Positions 1 to 8,504 of a stretch of DNA of 64,000 nt are shown in pieces. The stretch covers positions 114,649 through 178,648 of the forward strand of contig NZ_JAMBOD010000008.1 of the NCBI RefSeq assembly GCF_023715445.1, written 5' to 3'. This stretch comes from Fictibacillus nanhaiensis (GTDB lineage Bacteria > Bacillota > Bacilli > Bacillales > Fictibacillaceae). The translations under genes and the position numbers were made by a program. Each line of letters starts with the position of its first letter. Position 1 is the first letter of the stretch. The notes under the pieces were generated by a model. It did no database searches. It worked only from the letters and a program-made list of their open reading frames with translations, and was not told the DNA's origin.

Positions 1-2592
1 CATCTGCAGGCTTGTCGCAAACTCGGTTTGTGTTTCCGTGGACAGCCACCATTTCATGAGCTCCCATGAATGCTCTTTGTTTTTTGTTCCTTTAAAGATC
101 ATCGCTGATTGCCCAGATCCTGTAGCCCAGCGCTCAACGGTTCCATCTGCCTGTTTCACGCCCGGATGCGGAGCGATATCCCACCAGCCTGCGATCTCAG
201 GAGCTGCTGCGGTTAATTGGATATACGTCGTAAAGTTCGCGATCCCGATCGGAAGTGTTGAATACCTGAAGTGGTTGTAGAAATTCGGCACTTGCAGCGG
301 CATGCTGTAGATCGTGTTCAAGTCCGCCATAAACTGAATGCCTTTTAAAGCTTCTTCACTTCCGATCGCTGTTTTCATGCCATTTTTTCCGTACAGGTCG
401 CCTTGGAACTGGTAGATGTATGGCGCCGTTGTCTGGAACGGCTTGAACCCTGTTGCCCCCGCGATCGGTGTATAATAGTTCATTCCGAACCGCTGAAGCT
501 CCGGCAGAATGCCTGTCACGTCTTCCCACGTATTCGGAACCGGCAGATTCAGTGCCTGCATAATATCTTTTCTATAAAATTGAACGAAGAAATCCTGTGT
601 TTCCGGCATCGCATACACCTTGTCCCCGATCATGAGCGGTAAAAAGGCTCCCGGAGAGAACTGTTCACTCACTTTTTCAAAATCATCGAACTGATGCAAA
701 TCAACAGCTGCACCGCGAATGGATAGTTCATAAGGAAGCCATGAACTTATTCCGAGTGCAATATCCGGCTGTTTATTGGACGCGTTTGCCAAGATCAGCT
801 TCTGTTCTTCCGGCATGATCGAGAACTTCACTTTAATACCCGTTTCAGGCGTAAAATTCTGATCCGATAAATTTTGTAAAAGCTCTACATATTGCCGCGG
901 TCTGTTCACCCAGACTTCTAGCGTTTCTTCATCCGCTTCCTTCACCGAATAGTTTTCCGAGAAGAAGGATAAGAAGAATCGTTTGATCGAATCGATTAAT
1001 TTCTCCCAGAATCCTGCTTCAGCATCAGGCAGTTCCTTTTCGCCGCCGTGCACATAAAAACGGTCTACGGTGAGCGGCTGTTCTGGCAATGTGACAAGCA
1101 GGTTCCCGAGCATCTGAGCTGCGGATGATGAGCCTTCAGACAGTTCGGTCAGCCTGCCCGGAATCTCATCTGGCTCTTTGCTTAAATTACGCAGCTTCTG
1201 AACAGCCATCTTAAGGGAGACCATATCTTTTGAAGCATTTTCAGAACCATCCAGACTTTTTAGATAGTCAAGCTCACGGTCAAGTTCTTCAGCCCAACCT
1301 GCTAGCTGTTTATCGATGCCTGGAATGAACTCGCTGATCTTCCAGTTTCGGGATCGGTCAGTTTGGTTGCCTGTCAGCTTTCGGATCTCAAGCGTAAGTT
1401 CTTCCATCTCCCTCATGACTTGGTTTGTCGTATGGATGACGGGTTCTACCGGTGAAGCGTCTGCTTCTAAACCGATCTCGTGCTCGCCTTTTGTTAAATA
1501 GAATAAATAGGCTTTGCCCTCTTTGTTTTCCAGTGTGACGTTCGCCATTTCTTTTTTAAAATCGAAGGTAATGGGGGCTACTTCAGAAAATGGAACCTCG
1601 CCATCGATCAGCAGCTTGCGGAATACAGGACCGCCCGTTTCTTTGTTCTGCAGGACCTTGAACGTAAGCTTGTAGTAGCCTTCTTTTTTCACGTTTACTT
1701 TCCAGTTCACCGCTTGTCCGCTCGTCGTCCAGGAATCACCGCCAAGCGTGTTCAAGAGCAAGTTCTTTGGATTGCTTGGTATCGCTGATGAATCGTTGGC
1801 TGCAAACGGTCTTATGTAGGAGCTGTTTTTCGTATAGTTCTTTTCCGCTTCACGTGTAAGCAATGCATCGACTTGCTTCTGGTTTTTGTTTTCGTTCAAG
1901 TACTCTTCATAGGTTGGCAGTTTGTGAGGAGAAGAAACGTACACGTTTCCAAGCAGCATCTCGCCACTAAGATTCGCCAGTTTGATCGTATTCTTTCCTT
2001 TTTTTAGCTCATACTTCAACGGCTTGGATTGAAGCTGGCTCGCATCTTCAGCCGTCAGCCTGTCCCATTTCGGTACACGCTTTTGCTTTGGAATCATGTC
2101 ATTGCCAAAACGGTCTTTTTCAAATTTGTCTTTCGCATTTTTCCAGTTAGCCGGAAAGACGATCCTTCTGCTTTCGTAGAAAGGATACTCCCCGTTCACC
2201 TGGATTGCGCCCTCTATTGGAACAACCTCGCTGCTTAACGGATAATAATCAAATGAAAGTTCGTACAACCCAGCTTCTTCTACGTTAATCTCATAGGAAA
2301 CGGATTTTTGGTTATGCCAATAGAAAACACGATCATCATACCCTTTGCTTTCAGGCACAGGCAGCAGGTCTTTTTCGTTTACGTTCAAAAATGTTGAAGG
2401 AGGTACGGACGCCTCAAAATCTGAAGCGTCCGTCAATCCTTCTTTCTCCCAAGTTTCCAGGACGGTATGATAGTTTTCCTCCACGACTTGCTCGGCAGGT
2501 TTATCATTACTGTTAGTCTCAGCAGATGTAAAACCATGTGGAAAGATGAAGAACAGCATAATAACCGACCAAACGAATCTCTTAAACTTCAT
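1..2592 (-). CDS. Large extracellular solute-binding protein (partial, runs off left edge)
   Basis: The reading frame is open from an ATG at 2592 to the left edge, about 864 codons without a stop, so the C-terminus is missing. It starts with a signal peptide (MKFKRFVWSVIMLFFIF) and has no lipobox cysteine. The first ~550 residues look like two beta-rich carbohydrate-binding-type domains followed by a helical linker. The remainder resembles a family 1 sugar-binding protein (for example IMPEEQKLILANASNKQPDIALG, then a YAMPETQDFFVQFYRKD stretch). Large binding proteins of this layout usually sit beside YtcP/YteP-type permeases, which would lie beyond the left edge. It is the last visible gene of the LacI-GH35-binding protein operon, 30 bp after its neighbour. 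Function as a glycan-binding ABC component is inferred from family resemblance. Confidence 0.8.
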   Translation of the reverse strand, partial: MKFKRFVWSVIMLFFIFPHGFTSAETNSNDKPAEQVVEENYHTVLETWEKEGLTDASDFEASVPPSTFLNVNEKDLLPVPESKGYDDRVFYWHNQKSVSYEINVEEAGLYELSFDYYPLSSEVVPIEGAIQVNGEYPFYESRRIVFPANWKNAKDKFEKDRFGNDMIPKQKRVPKWDRLTAEDASQLQSKPLKYELKKGKNTIKLANLSGEMLLGNVYVSSPHKLPTYEEYLNENKNQKQVDALLTREAEKNYTKNSSYIRPFAANDSSAIPSNPKNLLLNTLGGDSWTTSGQAVNWKVNVKKEGYYKLTFKVLQNKETGGPVFRKLLIDGEVPFSEVAPITFDFKKEMANVTLENKEGKAYLFYLTKGEHEIGLEADASPVEPVIHTTNQVMREMEELTLEIRKLTGNQTDRSRNWKISEFIPGIDKQLAGWAEELDRELDYLKSLDGSENASKDMVSLKMAVQKLRNLSKEPDEIPGRLTELSEGSSSAAQMLGNLLVTLPEQPLTVDRFYVHGGEKELPDAEAGFWEKLIDSIKRFFLSFFSENYSVKEADEETLEVWVNRPRQYVELLQNLSDQNFTPETGIKVKFSIMPEEQKLILANASNKQPDIALGISSWLPYELSIRGAAVDLHQFDDFEKVSEQFSPGAFLPLMIGDKVYAMPETQDFFVQFYRKDIMQALNLPVPNTWEDVTGILPELQRFGMNYYTPIAGATGFKPFQTTAPYIYQFQGDLYGKNGMKTAIGSEEALKGIQFMADLNTIYSMPLQVPNFYNHFRYSTLPIGIANFTTYIQLTAAAPEIAGWWDIAPHPGVKQADGTVERWATGSGQSAMIFKGTKNKEHSWELMKWWLSTETQTEFATSLQM

Positions 2593-2622
2593 ACTATCAA
2601 CCTCCCCTTAACTTCAGGCTTT

Positions 2623-3996
2623 CTACTTTTTACTTAAAGCCTCATTTGCTTCCTTGCTTTTTTGGTCTGCTAATTGATCAAGCTGTTTTGCATAGTCTTC
2701 TATTTTTAAGTTGCCTTTAATGATATTGTCCATCAGCAACGCTACTTTTGCGTTTGCTTCTTCTCCCGCCTTAACGCCTGTCGGAGCTTCCCATCTTGCG
2801 TCAACATAGCCCGGAACTGTTTTTACCGGTTCAACGATCGCTTTGTCAAGACTGTCATAAGCTGTTTTGATCCCAGGCACTTCACTCATTGCAAAATACT
2901 CGTCCAAAATTTCTTGATCAGCGTTAACTGGCAAAGTGTTCATCGGCTTTCCTTCTTTATCAGAGATCGCCATACGCTTCATCAAACCGTCTTTTCCAAA
3001 TGACATCCATTTAGAGAAAAGATAGGCTTCTTCTGGGTGCTTGCTCGTTTTTGAGATACCAACAAAATCGTTCGTTACCCCAGTTCTTCCGCCAGGGAGT
3101 CCGATAAAGTCCCACTCAAAGCTTGCTTTTTCTACCAGATGAGCGGTTGACCAAGTTCCATCCCACTTCAGAGCTACTCCGCCATTCATCCATGCTTCTT
3201 CAGGATTCTCACCTTTAAAGTTCGCTTTTTGCTCGTCGGTTAACGATTCATAGGCATAGCTGTTTGTTGTAAGTTCTTTTGCCAGATTTACACCTGAAAT
3301 GAATTCTTTGCTATCTAGAGAATATTGACCGTCTTGCAGGGTGTACCAGCCCATGTCGGGGTTTTCAGCAGCGGGATACCAATCAGGAATAGAGTTTGCA
3401 TGATTAAGACCAGCAATCCCTTTGTTTACATTCGATACTTCTTTTACAGCCTTCGTAAATTCTTCTACTGTAAAGCCAAACTCTGGATAATCCAGGTTCG
3501 CTGCATTGAATAGATCCTTGTTCACAAGATAACCCAAGAAGTGCTGTGCGTAAGGAACCGCATACACTTTATCTTTGTAAGTCGCAGATTGGCGAACGGC
3601 TTCTGGAATGTTGGCGAAGTCTTTATCCTTCTCCGTCATTTTTGTAATATCCATCAGCCAATCGTTTGATAGAGCAAGCGGAACTTGCGGAAGTGCGAAC
3701 ACATCTGGCATCTTCCCCGCACTCGCTGCTGCAGATAATGTTCCGTTCCAGTCCGTTGTACTGACCGACTCATCAATTTTCACTTTAATGTTTGGATGTT
3801 CTTTTTCGAACGCTTTAATCATGAGACGCTCAAGGTTTTGTTCTTTTTCCGTACCTAATGTCCAGCTTGCAAACGTAATGGTCACATCTTCTTTCTTTTC
3901 TTCATTGGTGCTTGTACTCGCCTTTTCATCAGAACTGCAAGCAGCTATCGAGAAAACTAATGCTAAGATTGCCAATAGTGAGAAAACTTTTTTCAT
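2623..3996 (-). CDS. ABC transporter sugar-binding lipoprotein
   Basis: A 457-residue family 1 extracellular solute-binding protein. The N-terminus MKKVFSLLAILALVFSIAAC ends in a clear lipobox (SIAAC), so it should be processed by signal peptidase II and anchored to the outer face of the membrane. The binding-protein core follows (VTITFASWTLGTEKEQN, then GKMPDVFALP). An ATG 15 bases upstream is in frame, but GGGAGTG lies inside that stretch with proper spacing to the ATG at 3996, which decides the start. It lies 25 bp after the GH35-like gene and before a second, much larger binding protein. Two binding proteins in a row suggest either two related ligands or separate capture and delivery roles. 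No permease or ATPase is visible in this operon. Confidence 0.9.
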   Translation of the reverse strand: MKKVFSLLAILALVFSIAACSSDEKASTSTNEEKKEDVTITFASWTLGTEKEQNLERLMIKAFEKEHPNIKVKIDESVSTTDWNGTLSAAASAGKMPDVFALPQVPLALSNDWLMDITKMTEKDKDFANIPEAVRQSATYKDKVYAVPYAQHFLGYLVNKDLFNAANLDYPEFGFTVEEFTKAVKEVSNVNKGIAGLNHANSIPDWYPAAENPDMGWYTLQDGQYSLDSKEFISGVNLAKELTTNSYAYESLTDEQKANFKGENPEEAWMNGGVALKWDGTWSTAHLVEKASFEWDFIGLPGGRTGVTNDFVGISKTSKHPEEAYLFSKWMSFGKDGLMKRMAISDKEGKPMNTLPVNADQEILDEYFAMSEVPGIKTAYDSLDKAIVEPVKTVPGYVDARWEAPTGVKAGEEANAKVALLMDNIIKGNLKIEDYAKQLDQLADQKSKEANEALSKK

Positions 3997-4020
3997 ACGT
4001 ATCACTCCCATTTCATAGAT

Positions 4021-6405
4021 TTATAGTTTTGATGCATGAACGGCCACAGGGTTAAAATGAATGATTTCCGTTTCAAGTCTTGACTGAACCAGAACTTTAA
4101 ACTGATTCTCAGCTGTTTTTTGGACCTTAACGCTTTCACTTTCAGCAGGGATCCATTGTGAAGAGTTGAAAACGAATTCTTCTTCAGGCTGCGTAAGTTT
4201 AATAGAAAGCTGAAGCTTGTCCCCTTCTTGCTCCACGTTAAATATTTCTCCTGTTCCATATGCGATGGAAAGGTCTTTTCTTAGCGGAACATCGATCGGA
4301 AGCATGAGACCTGCTCTTTGCGGGATGACCAATTCTTTGCCGCCAAACAGCTGCTCCCCTTTGTAGTGAATTGTCGTTTTCTTTTTGTATTCATCAAAGT
4401 TTTGAATAAACACAAAGCTGCCGGTTTCTGGATGAGTTCGGACGGTTATATCAAGCTCCTCTTCCAGTTGGAATCTGCTCTTGATCCTTGCCCTTTCCGC
4501 AAGGTGCACAATCGTATCGTTCTGATAGTTAAAGTTGTGATCCATGCCGATGCCAAACATGAGAAGCTTTCCTTTTCCAAGCTGTTTTTCAAAGGCGATC
4601 ACGTTTCTGTCTTCATCCTCGGTAAGGGCAAATGCGCCATCTTTTATTTCATAGTGCTCCTGGTTGATGACGGGCACATTGTCCATGTCGCCGATCTGGG
4701 CGAAACCATGGCGTTTATGCCCTTTAACCGCAACGCCAATATAATCTTTTAACACGGTGCAAGGTACGTTTTTCATCGTTTTTACCGGAATGGTCGGGAA
4801 CATGATCAGCTTTCCGCCATTTTCGAGATATGAAACGAGCTTTTGTTGGATTCTCTCATCCATCCACTCTGTCGTGAACATCCAGAGCGTCTGCAGTTTT
4901 TCAGGATCAAGCTCTTCATCATTCAATAGATTCACAGCGTCATAGATGATGTTGTTCACTCGTAACGCTTTTGCCAACCCGTTATACAGATAAGCATCAC
5001 GTTCATGCTGAATTTGATCGGTCATGCTCTTCGTATGCTCATCATGAAACTCTGTCATGTAATAATCCGGATAAAAGGCAAAGTGAGTGTCGATTTCAGG
5101 CTTCGTCTCAAGAAGCGGTTGTTCATACACTTGAAGCATCTTCCCGATATGCTGGATGACACTATAATGAGGTGCCTTTTTACCTTCAACGGTTAAAGCG
5201 GCCTGCCAGTCATGGCGCTTTCCGAACAAACCGATATTTTCATAGTTTTCTCCGGCAGCGAACATGTAATAGTTAACTCCGTTCATCCCGTCGGCGACAC
5301 ATAATCTTGTCGTCAGATCGAACGTTGGCGGCTGGAGCCTTGGTTTATCGTGAATGCTTCCGCCCTGGAACTCAGCTGAGAACAAAGGCTGTTCGTTCCA
5401 CTGGATGGCCCGTGTAAAAGCATTTGCGAGCACGATATCCGTATAGTTGTCGTACTCAATATTGCCGATATAATAATCACCGGCCATGAGGACATTTTCG
5501 ATTTTCGCGGTCTCCAATAATTGTGAGATGCCGATCGGGTACATCGTACCTCGCTTCGTCAGGTCGATCGTATGGAACCCGTGGATGTTCACCACAAACG
5601 GTACGTCGATCCCTTTTTCCTCCGCAGACTGTTTTAGATGTTCGATGAATCTTCGGTAGTGCTCCCGTAAAAACAGGCCAAACTCATTTCGGAGCGCATG
5701 TGCGTAGATGGCTTCTGGCTTTTTGATCAAGATTTGCGAGAAGCGGTCGATTTCCCCGTAAGGAACGCGGAACGACTCTTCAAACTCCTGCTTTGTATAC
5801 TTGTTTTTCAGATGTTCCGTAAACTCGTTTAACGTGGACTCGTTGTAATCCGGCTGATTCGTCACCCAGTGGAACATGCCCACTTCATTATCTAGCTGAA
5901 AAAGGATAACGGACCCGCCGTTTGTAACGAGGAACGGCTTAATCACTGAGCAAACATTCGTATACCAGTTCTCAAGTTTTTCTAAAAATACAGGATGGCT
6001 GTAGCTGACTACCCTTGTCGGATGAGTCTTTCCTGTGTTCGTCTTGGCAACAGCTTCCGGATAGGTATCGATGAACCAAGTCGGTACACCATGGTCAACA
6101 ATTTCAGCCATAACGTAAGGACCTGGACGGACAAGACAGTACATCCCTTCTTCCTTAACCAGTTGAAGAAACGTTTCTAGATCTCTCTCAGGACGCGTTT
6201 CACCTGTCAAATCTGTTGAACCTTCTTCGTATTCATGAAAGATCCATGGTACATACGTGCTGATCATGTTGGCTCCCGCTTCCTTCACTTGGTGGATCCG
6301 CGTTCGCCAATCCTGCTTAGGAACCCGGAAGTAGTGGAGCTCACCACCGAACAGCAGCACTTCTTTGCCGTTCACGATCACTTTTTCATTTTTTATCTGA
6401 ATCAT
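4021..6405 (-). CDS. GH35-like beta-galactosidase
   Basis: A 794-residue glycoside hydrolase with a clan-A TIM barrel. The N-terminus has the GH35 signature (GGELHYFRVPKQDWRTRI, then STYVPWIFHE near residue 55). The likely acid/base is Glu174 in QLDNEVG and the likely nucleophile is Glu345 in LFSAEFQGG. There is no signal peptide, so it acts inside the cell on imported galactosides or related beta-glycosides. The start is fixed by AGAGGTG four bases before the ATG. It follows the LacI regulator by 11 bp and precedes two solute-binding proteins, so uptake and cleavage are co-expressed. A 12-bp copy of the upstream operator palindrome lies inside this gene at 6167-6178. Exact substrate cannot be told from the sequence; GH35 members also include exo-glucosaminidases. 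Confidence 0.85.
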   Translation of the reverse strand: MIQIKNEKVIVNGKEVLLFGGELHYFRVPKQDWRTRIHQVKEAGANMISTYVPWIFHEYEEGSTDLTGETRPERDLETFLQLVKEEGMYCLVRPGPYVMAEIVDHGVPTWFIDTYPEAVAKTNTGKTHPTRVVSYSHPVFLEKLENWYTNVCSVIKPFLVTNGGSVILFQLDNEVGMFHWVTNQPDYNESTLNEFTEHLKNKYTKQEFEESFRVPYGEIDRFSQILIKKPEAIYAHALRNEFGLFLREHYRRFIEHLKQSAEEKGIDVPFVVNIHGFHTIDLTKRGTMYPIGISQLLETAKIENVLMAGDYYIGNIEYDNYTDIVLANAFTRAIQWNEQPLFSAEFQGGSIHDKPRLQPPTFDLTTRLCVADGMNGVNYYMFAAGENYENIGLFGKRHDWQAALTVEGKKAPHYSVIQHIGKMLQVYEQPLLETKPEIDTHFAFYPDYYMTEFHDEHTKSMTDQIQHERDAYLYNGLAKALRVNNIIYDAVNLLNDEELDPEKLQTLWMFTTEWMDERIQQKLVSYLENGGKLIMFPTIPVKTMKNVPCTVLKDYIGVAVKGHKRHGFAQIGDMDNVPVINQEHYEIKDGAFALTEDEDRNVIAFEKQLGKGKLLMFGIGMDHNFNYQNDTIVHLAERARIKSRFQLEEELDITVRTHPETGSFVFIQNFDEYKKKTTIHYKGEQLFGGKELVIPQRAGLMLPIDVPLRKDLSIAYGTGEIFNVEQEGDKLQLSIKLTQPEEEFVFNSSQWIPAESESVKVQKTAENQFKVLVQSRLETEIIHFNPVAVHASKL
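6168..6177. promoter_or_regulatory. Intragenic copy of the LacI-type operator core
   Basis: GAAACGTTTC, extended to AGAAACGTTTCT (12-bp perfect palindrome, 6167-6178), lies about 230 bp inside the GH35-like gene. It is the same 10-mer as in the operon leader. It could be an auxiliary operator for looping, as with the O2 site inside E. coli lacZ, or a chance result of the codons for Glu-Thr-Phe. Confidence 0.4.
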
Positions 6406-6416
6406 AAATCACCTCT

Positions 6417-7391
6417 TCACCCGGAAGTCCGGCTCATTAGTTCCACTGACACGCTTTCATCAATGTCACATTCGTAATCAGGATCCATCATTTTAAACAA
6501 GGCATGTGCAGCGGTTTTGCCCCACTCTTTTCTCGGTACTTTTATCGTAGTTAGCGGCGGATTAAAGTATTGAGATACATAAATATCATCAAATCCAATG
6601 ATCGCGATATCTTCAGGTACTTTAAGACCCGTTCCTTGAATGGCTCTGATCGCTCCCATCGCCATCTCATCATTGGCACAGACAATCGCTGATGGGAGGT
6701 CTTGGCCATGCTCATCTATGTATTGGCGCATCGCAGCAAATCCGCTTTGTTCGGTAAAATCAGCACGGAGTAGGTCTTGGTCTGAAAGGCGGATGTCATG
6801 CTTTTGAATCTCCTTTTTAAAACCTTTTAAGCGAGACTCGCCGTCATAAGATTCTACTGATCCTGTCATGTAACCGATCCTTTTGTGACCTTTTTTCAGA
6901 AGATGGTTCACCGCCATCGCTGATCCTTGCTCGTTTGGAAGAAGAACAGGTTTGATAAAAGTGGACTCCAATTCCCGGTCCAATACAATGCATGGAAGTT
7001 TTTCATCTGCAACTGATTTTAGGAATGAATCCTTCATATGGTAGTTAAGGATGATTGCTCCATCGACATATCTTTCTACCAGGAGCCGGTGCTTGTCATC
7101 AGACGCATAGACCATCAGCTCGTATCCGTTTTGAATAACCACGTCCTGAATACCTTCCATCATGTCGGTAAAAAAGGGGCCGGTAAATCCACTCAGAAAC
7201 AAACCGATAATATTTGTTTTCTGCTCCTTCAGATTTTTGGCCAGACCGTTGGGGCGATAACCGATCTCCTTTGCAGCAGCGAGAACCTTCTGTTTCGTAA
7301 CATCTGTGATCAAAGTGCTTCCATTAATGGAATAAGATGCCGTTGAAAGGCTGACACCAGCACGTTTCGCAACATCTTTTAATGTGACCAA
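6417..7391 (-). CDS. LacI family transcriptional regulator
   Basis: A 324-residue LacI/GalR repressor: N-terminal helix-turn-helix and hinge (VTLKDVAKRAGVSLSTAS, then GYRPNGLAKNL), followed by a periplasmic-binding-protein-like effector domain (IIGLFLSGFTGPFFTDMMEG; AIVCANDEMAMGAIRA; IAIIGFDDI). The start is a TTG, chosen because GGAGG lies seven bases upstream and the HTH begins at once. It is the first gene of the GH35/binding-protein operon, 11 bp before it. Three palindromes with core GAAACGTTTC lie in its leader and one starts about where transcription should start, so it very likely represses itself and the operon. A further copy lies before the operon that starts at 14694. The effector is probably a sugar linked to the GH35 substrate; this is inference. 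Confidence 0.92.
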   Translation of the reverse strand: MVTLKDVAKRAGVSLSTASYSINGSTLITDVTKQKVLAAAKEIGYRPNGLAKNLKEQKTNIIGLFLSGFTGPFFTDMMEGIQDVVIQNGYELMVYASDDKHRLLVERYVDGAIILNYHMKDSFLKSVADEKLPCIVLDRELESTFIKPVLLPNEQGSAMAVNHLLKKGHKRIGYMTGSVESYDGESRLKGFKKEIQKHDIRLSDQDLLRADFTEQSGFAAMRQYIDEHGQDLPSAIVCANDEMAMGAIRAIQGTGLKVPEDIAIIGFDDIYVSQYFNPPLTTIKVPRKEWGKTAAHALFKMMDPDYECDIDESVSVELMSRTSG

Positions 7392-7413
7392 CTACCACCC
7401 TCCTCCGTCTGTA

Positions 7414-7423
7414 GAAACGTTTC
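7414..7423. promoter_or_regulatory. LacI-type operator, proximal copy
   Basis: Palindrome GAAACGTTTC 23 bp before the TTG start of the LacI gene, next to its ribosome site. It has the central CG typical of LacI-family operators. Confidence 0.7.
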
Positions 7424-7457
7424 AAAAAACAAGTAAAAAAATAGACTTACATCCTTT

Positions 7458-7471
7458 TTGAAACGTTTCAA
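7458..7471. promoter_or_regulatory. LacI-type operator, middle copy
   Basis: Perfect 14-bp palindrome TTGAAACGTTTCAA in the untranslated leader of the LacI-GH35 operon, about 48 bp upstream-to-downstream spaced from the copy at 7505-7520. Confidence 0.75.
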
Positions 7472-7504
7472 CTGAAAGGAAAAAAATAAAAACCTTTACA
7501 ATGA

Positions 7505-7520
7505 ATTGAAACGTTTCAAT
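7505..7520. promoter_or_regulatory. LacI-type operator at the transcription start
   Basis: Perfect 16-bp palindrome ATTGAAACGTTTCAAT, the longest copy. It starts about seven bases after the -10 box of the promoter at 7527-7555, so a bound repressor would block RNA polymerase. Confidence 0.8.
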
Positions 7521-7526
7521 GGCAAT

Positions 7527-7555
7527 ATTATAATTTATATTGTAAACGGTTACAA
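7527..7555 (-). promoter_or_regulatory. Promoter of the LacI-GH35 operon
   Basis: Read on the minus strand: -35 TTGTAA (7555-7550), 17-base spacer, -10 TATAAT (7532-7527). The -10 is consensus, the -35 matches four of six. The -35 overlaps the cre box at 7541-7554 and the start site falls in the operator at 7505-7520. Confidence 0.75.
7541..7554. promoter_or_regulatory. CcpA cre box
   Basis: TGTAAACGGTTACA fits the cre consensus TGWAANCGNTNWCA at every position. It overlaps the -35 of the LacI-GH35 promoter, so carbon catabolite repression by CcpA is expected. Confidence 0.8.
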
Positions 7556-7597
7556 TAGTACTTTTTGAATATTTTGAAATATTATGAGATAATTTGT

Positions 7598-8500
7598 CTA
7601 TATTTCTCTTATTTTCACTTGTGGTTCAGCAGAGAACCCTGGAATCTTTTCAAGATACTGTTTTGAGATAACTATTCCTTGCTTTGTTTTTGACAGATCT
7701 CCTCCCCAAACAGGATCTTCGTGTTCTACACTCATTGCACCCGTGTATCCCACTTCAGTCAGTTCAGAAATAAATTTCGTCCAGTTTAGGTCTCCCAAGC
7801 CGGGTAAACGGTATCTCCACCAGCTGAAATCTGATAAAACCCCCGCCCTCTTAAGTTGTTCATGATTGATTTCAGTATCTTTTGCATGAACATGAAAAAT
7901 TTTGTGGCCGAATTCTTTAATGGGAAGATACGGGTCGATGAACTGCCAGAGGAGGTGAGAGGGATCATAAGCTAGACCAATATTTGGTGAATCCAGTCTT
8001 TCAAATAACTTCCTCCATAGATCTGGTGATATGGCGATATTCCCCATGAGCGGACAGTTCTCAAAGGCAATCTTAACGTTCTTTTCTTCAGCTAGTTTGA
8101 TAACATCATGGAACAATGAAACGACCTTTTCCAAACTGTATTCAGGTTTTGACCGGATTGCATCATAGCCATCGTAATGATCACCTTTTGCGGATTCTGA
8201 TATTCCAGTGGAAGTCACTACGACTGGAATACCGAGTTCACCCGCCATCCTCACACGGTTAAAGAGTTCATTTTTATGAAGAGCAGCCAGTTCTTCGTCT
8301 TCACTTAAAAAGTTTCTGCAATACGTTAACGCTGCGATTTCTATCTTTCTTTCTGAAACCACTTTTTCTAATGAATGAAATGGTACATTAGGTCCTACTT
8401 CTAAAGCTTGAAACGCATGATTAACCGACCAATCTACAATATCTTCTATGTCATTCATACCGTGATGAACCAATGAATTTGTTAAAAAACCGAGCTTCAT
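7598..8500 (-). CDS. Sugar phosphate isomerase/epimerase-like TIM-barrel protein
   Basis: A 300-residue xylose-isomerase-like TIM barrel (AP endonuclease 2 superfamily), cytoplasmic. Visible family marks are MKLGFLTNSLVHHG at the start, KIAFENCPLMGN (metal-binding Glu on a central strand), IGLAYDPSHLLWQF, HVHAKDTEI and MSVEHEDP near the end, giving the usual His/Asp/Glu metal site. AAGGTG stands five bases before the ATG. It is the last gene of the operon Gfo/Idh - glycosidase - ROK - this gene, only 4 bp after the ROK regulator. The family covers isomerases, epimerases, dehydratases and, more recently described, lyases acting on 3-keto-glycosides. The neighbouring oxidoreductase makes the last role worth testing, but the sequence alone does not settle it. 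Confidence 0.85.
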   Translation of the reverse strand: MKLGFLTNSLVHHGMNDIEDIVDWSVNHAFQALEVGPNVPFHSLEKVVSERKIEIAALTYCRNFLSEDEELAALHKNELFNRVRMAGELGIPVVVTSTGISESAKGDHYDGYDAIRSKPEYSLEKVVSLFHDVIKLAEEKNVKIAFENCPLMGNIAISPDLWRKLFERLDSPNIGLAYDPSHLLWQFIDPYLPIKEFGHKIFHVHAKDTEINHEQLKRAGVLSDFSWWRYRLPGLGDLNWTKFISELTEVGYTGAMSVEHEDPVWGGDLSKTKQGIVISKQYLEKIPGFSAEPQVKIREI

Positions 8501-8504
8501 ATCC

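Noticed and set aside
3608..4018. 136-codon plus-strand frame opposite the binding lipoprotein
   Set aside because: Antisense to a protein with a perfect lipobox and binding-protein core; no ribosome site.
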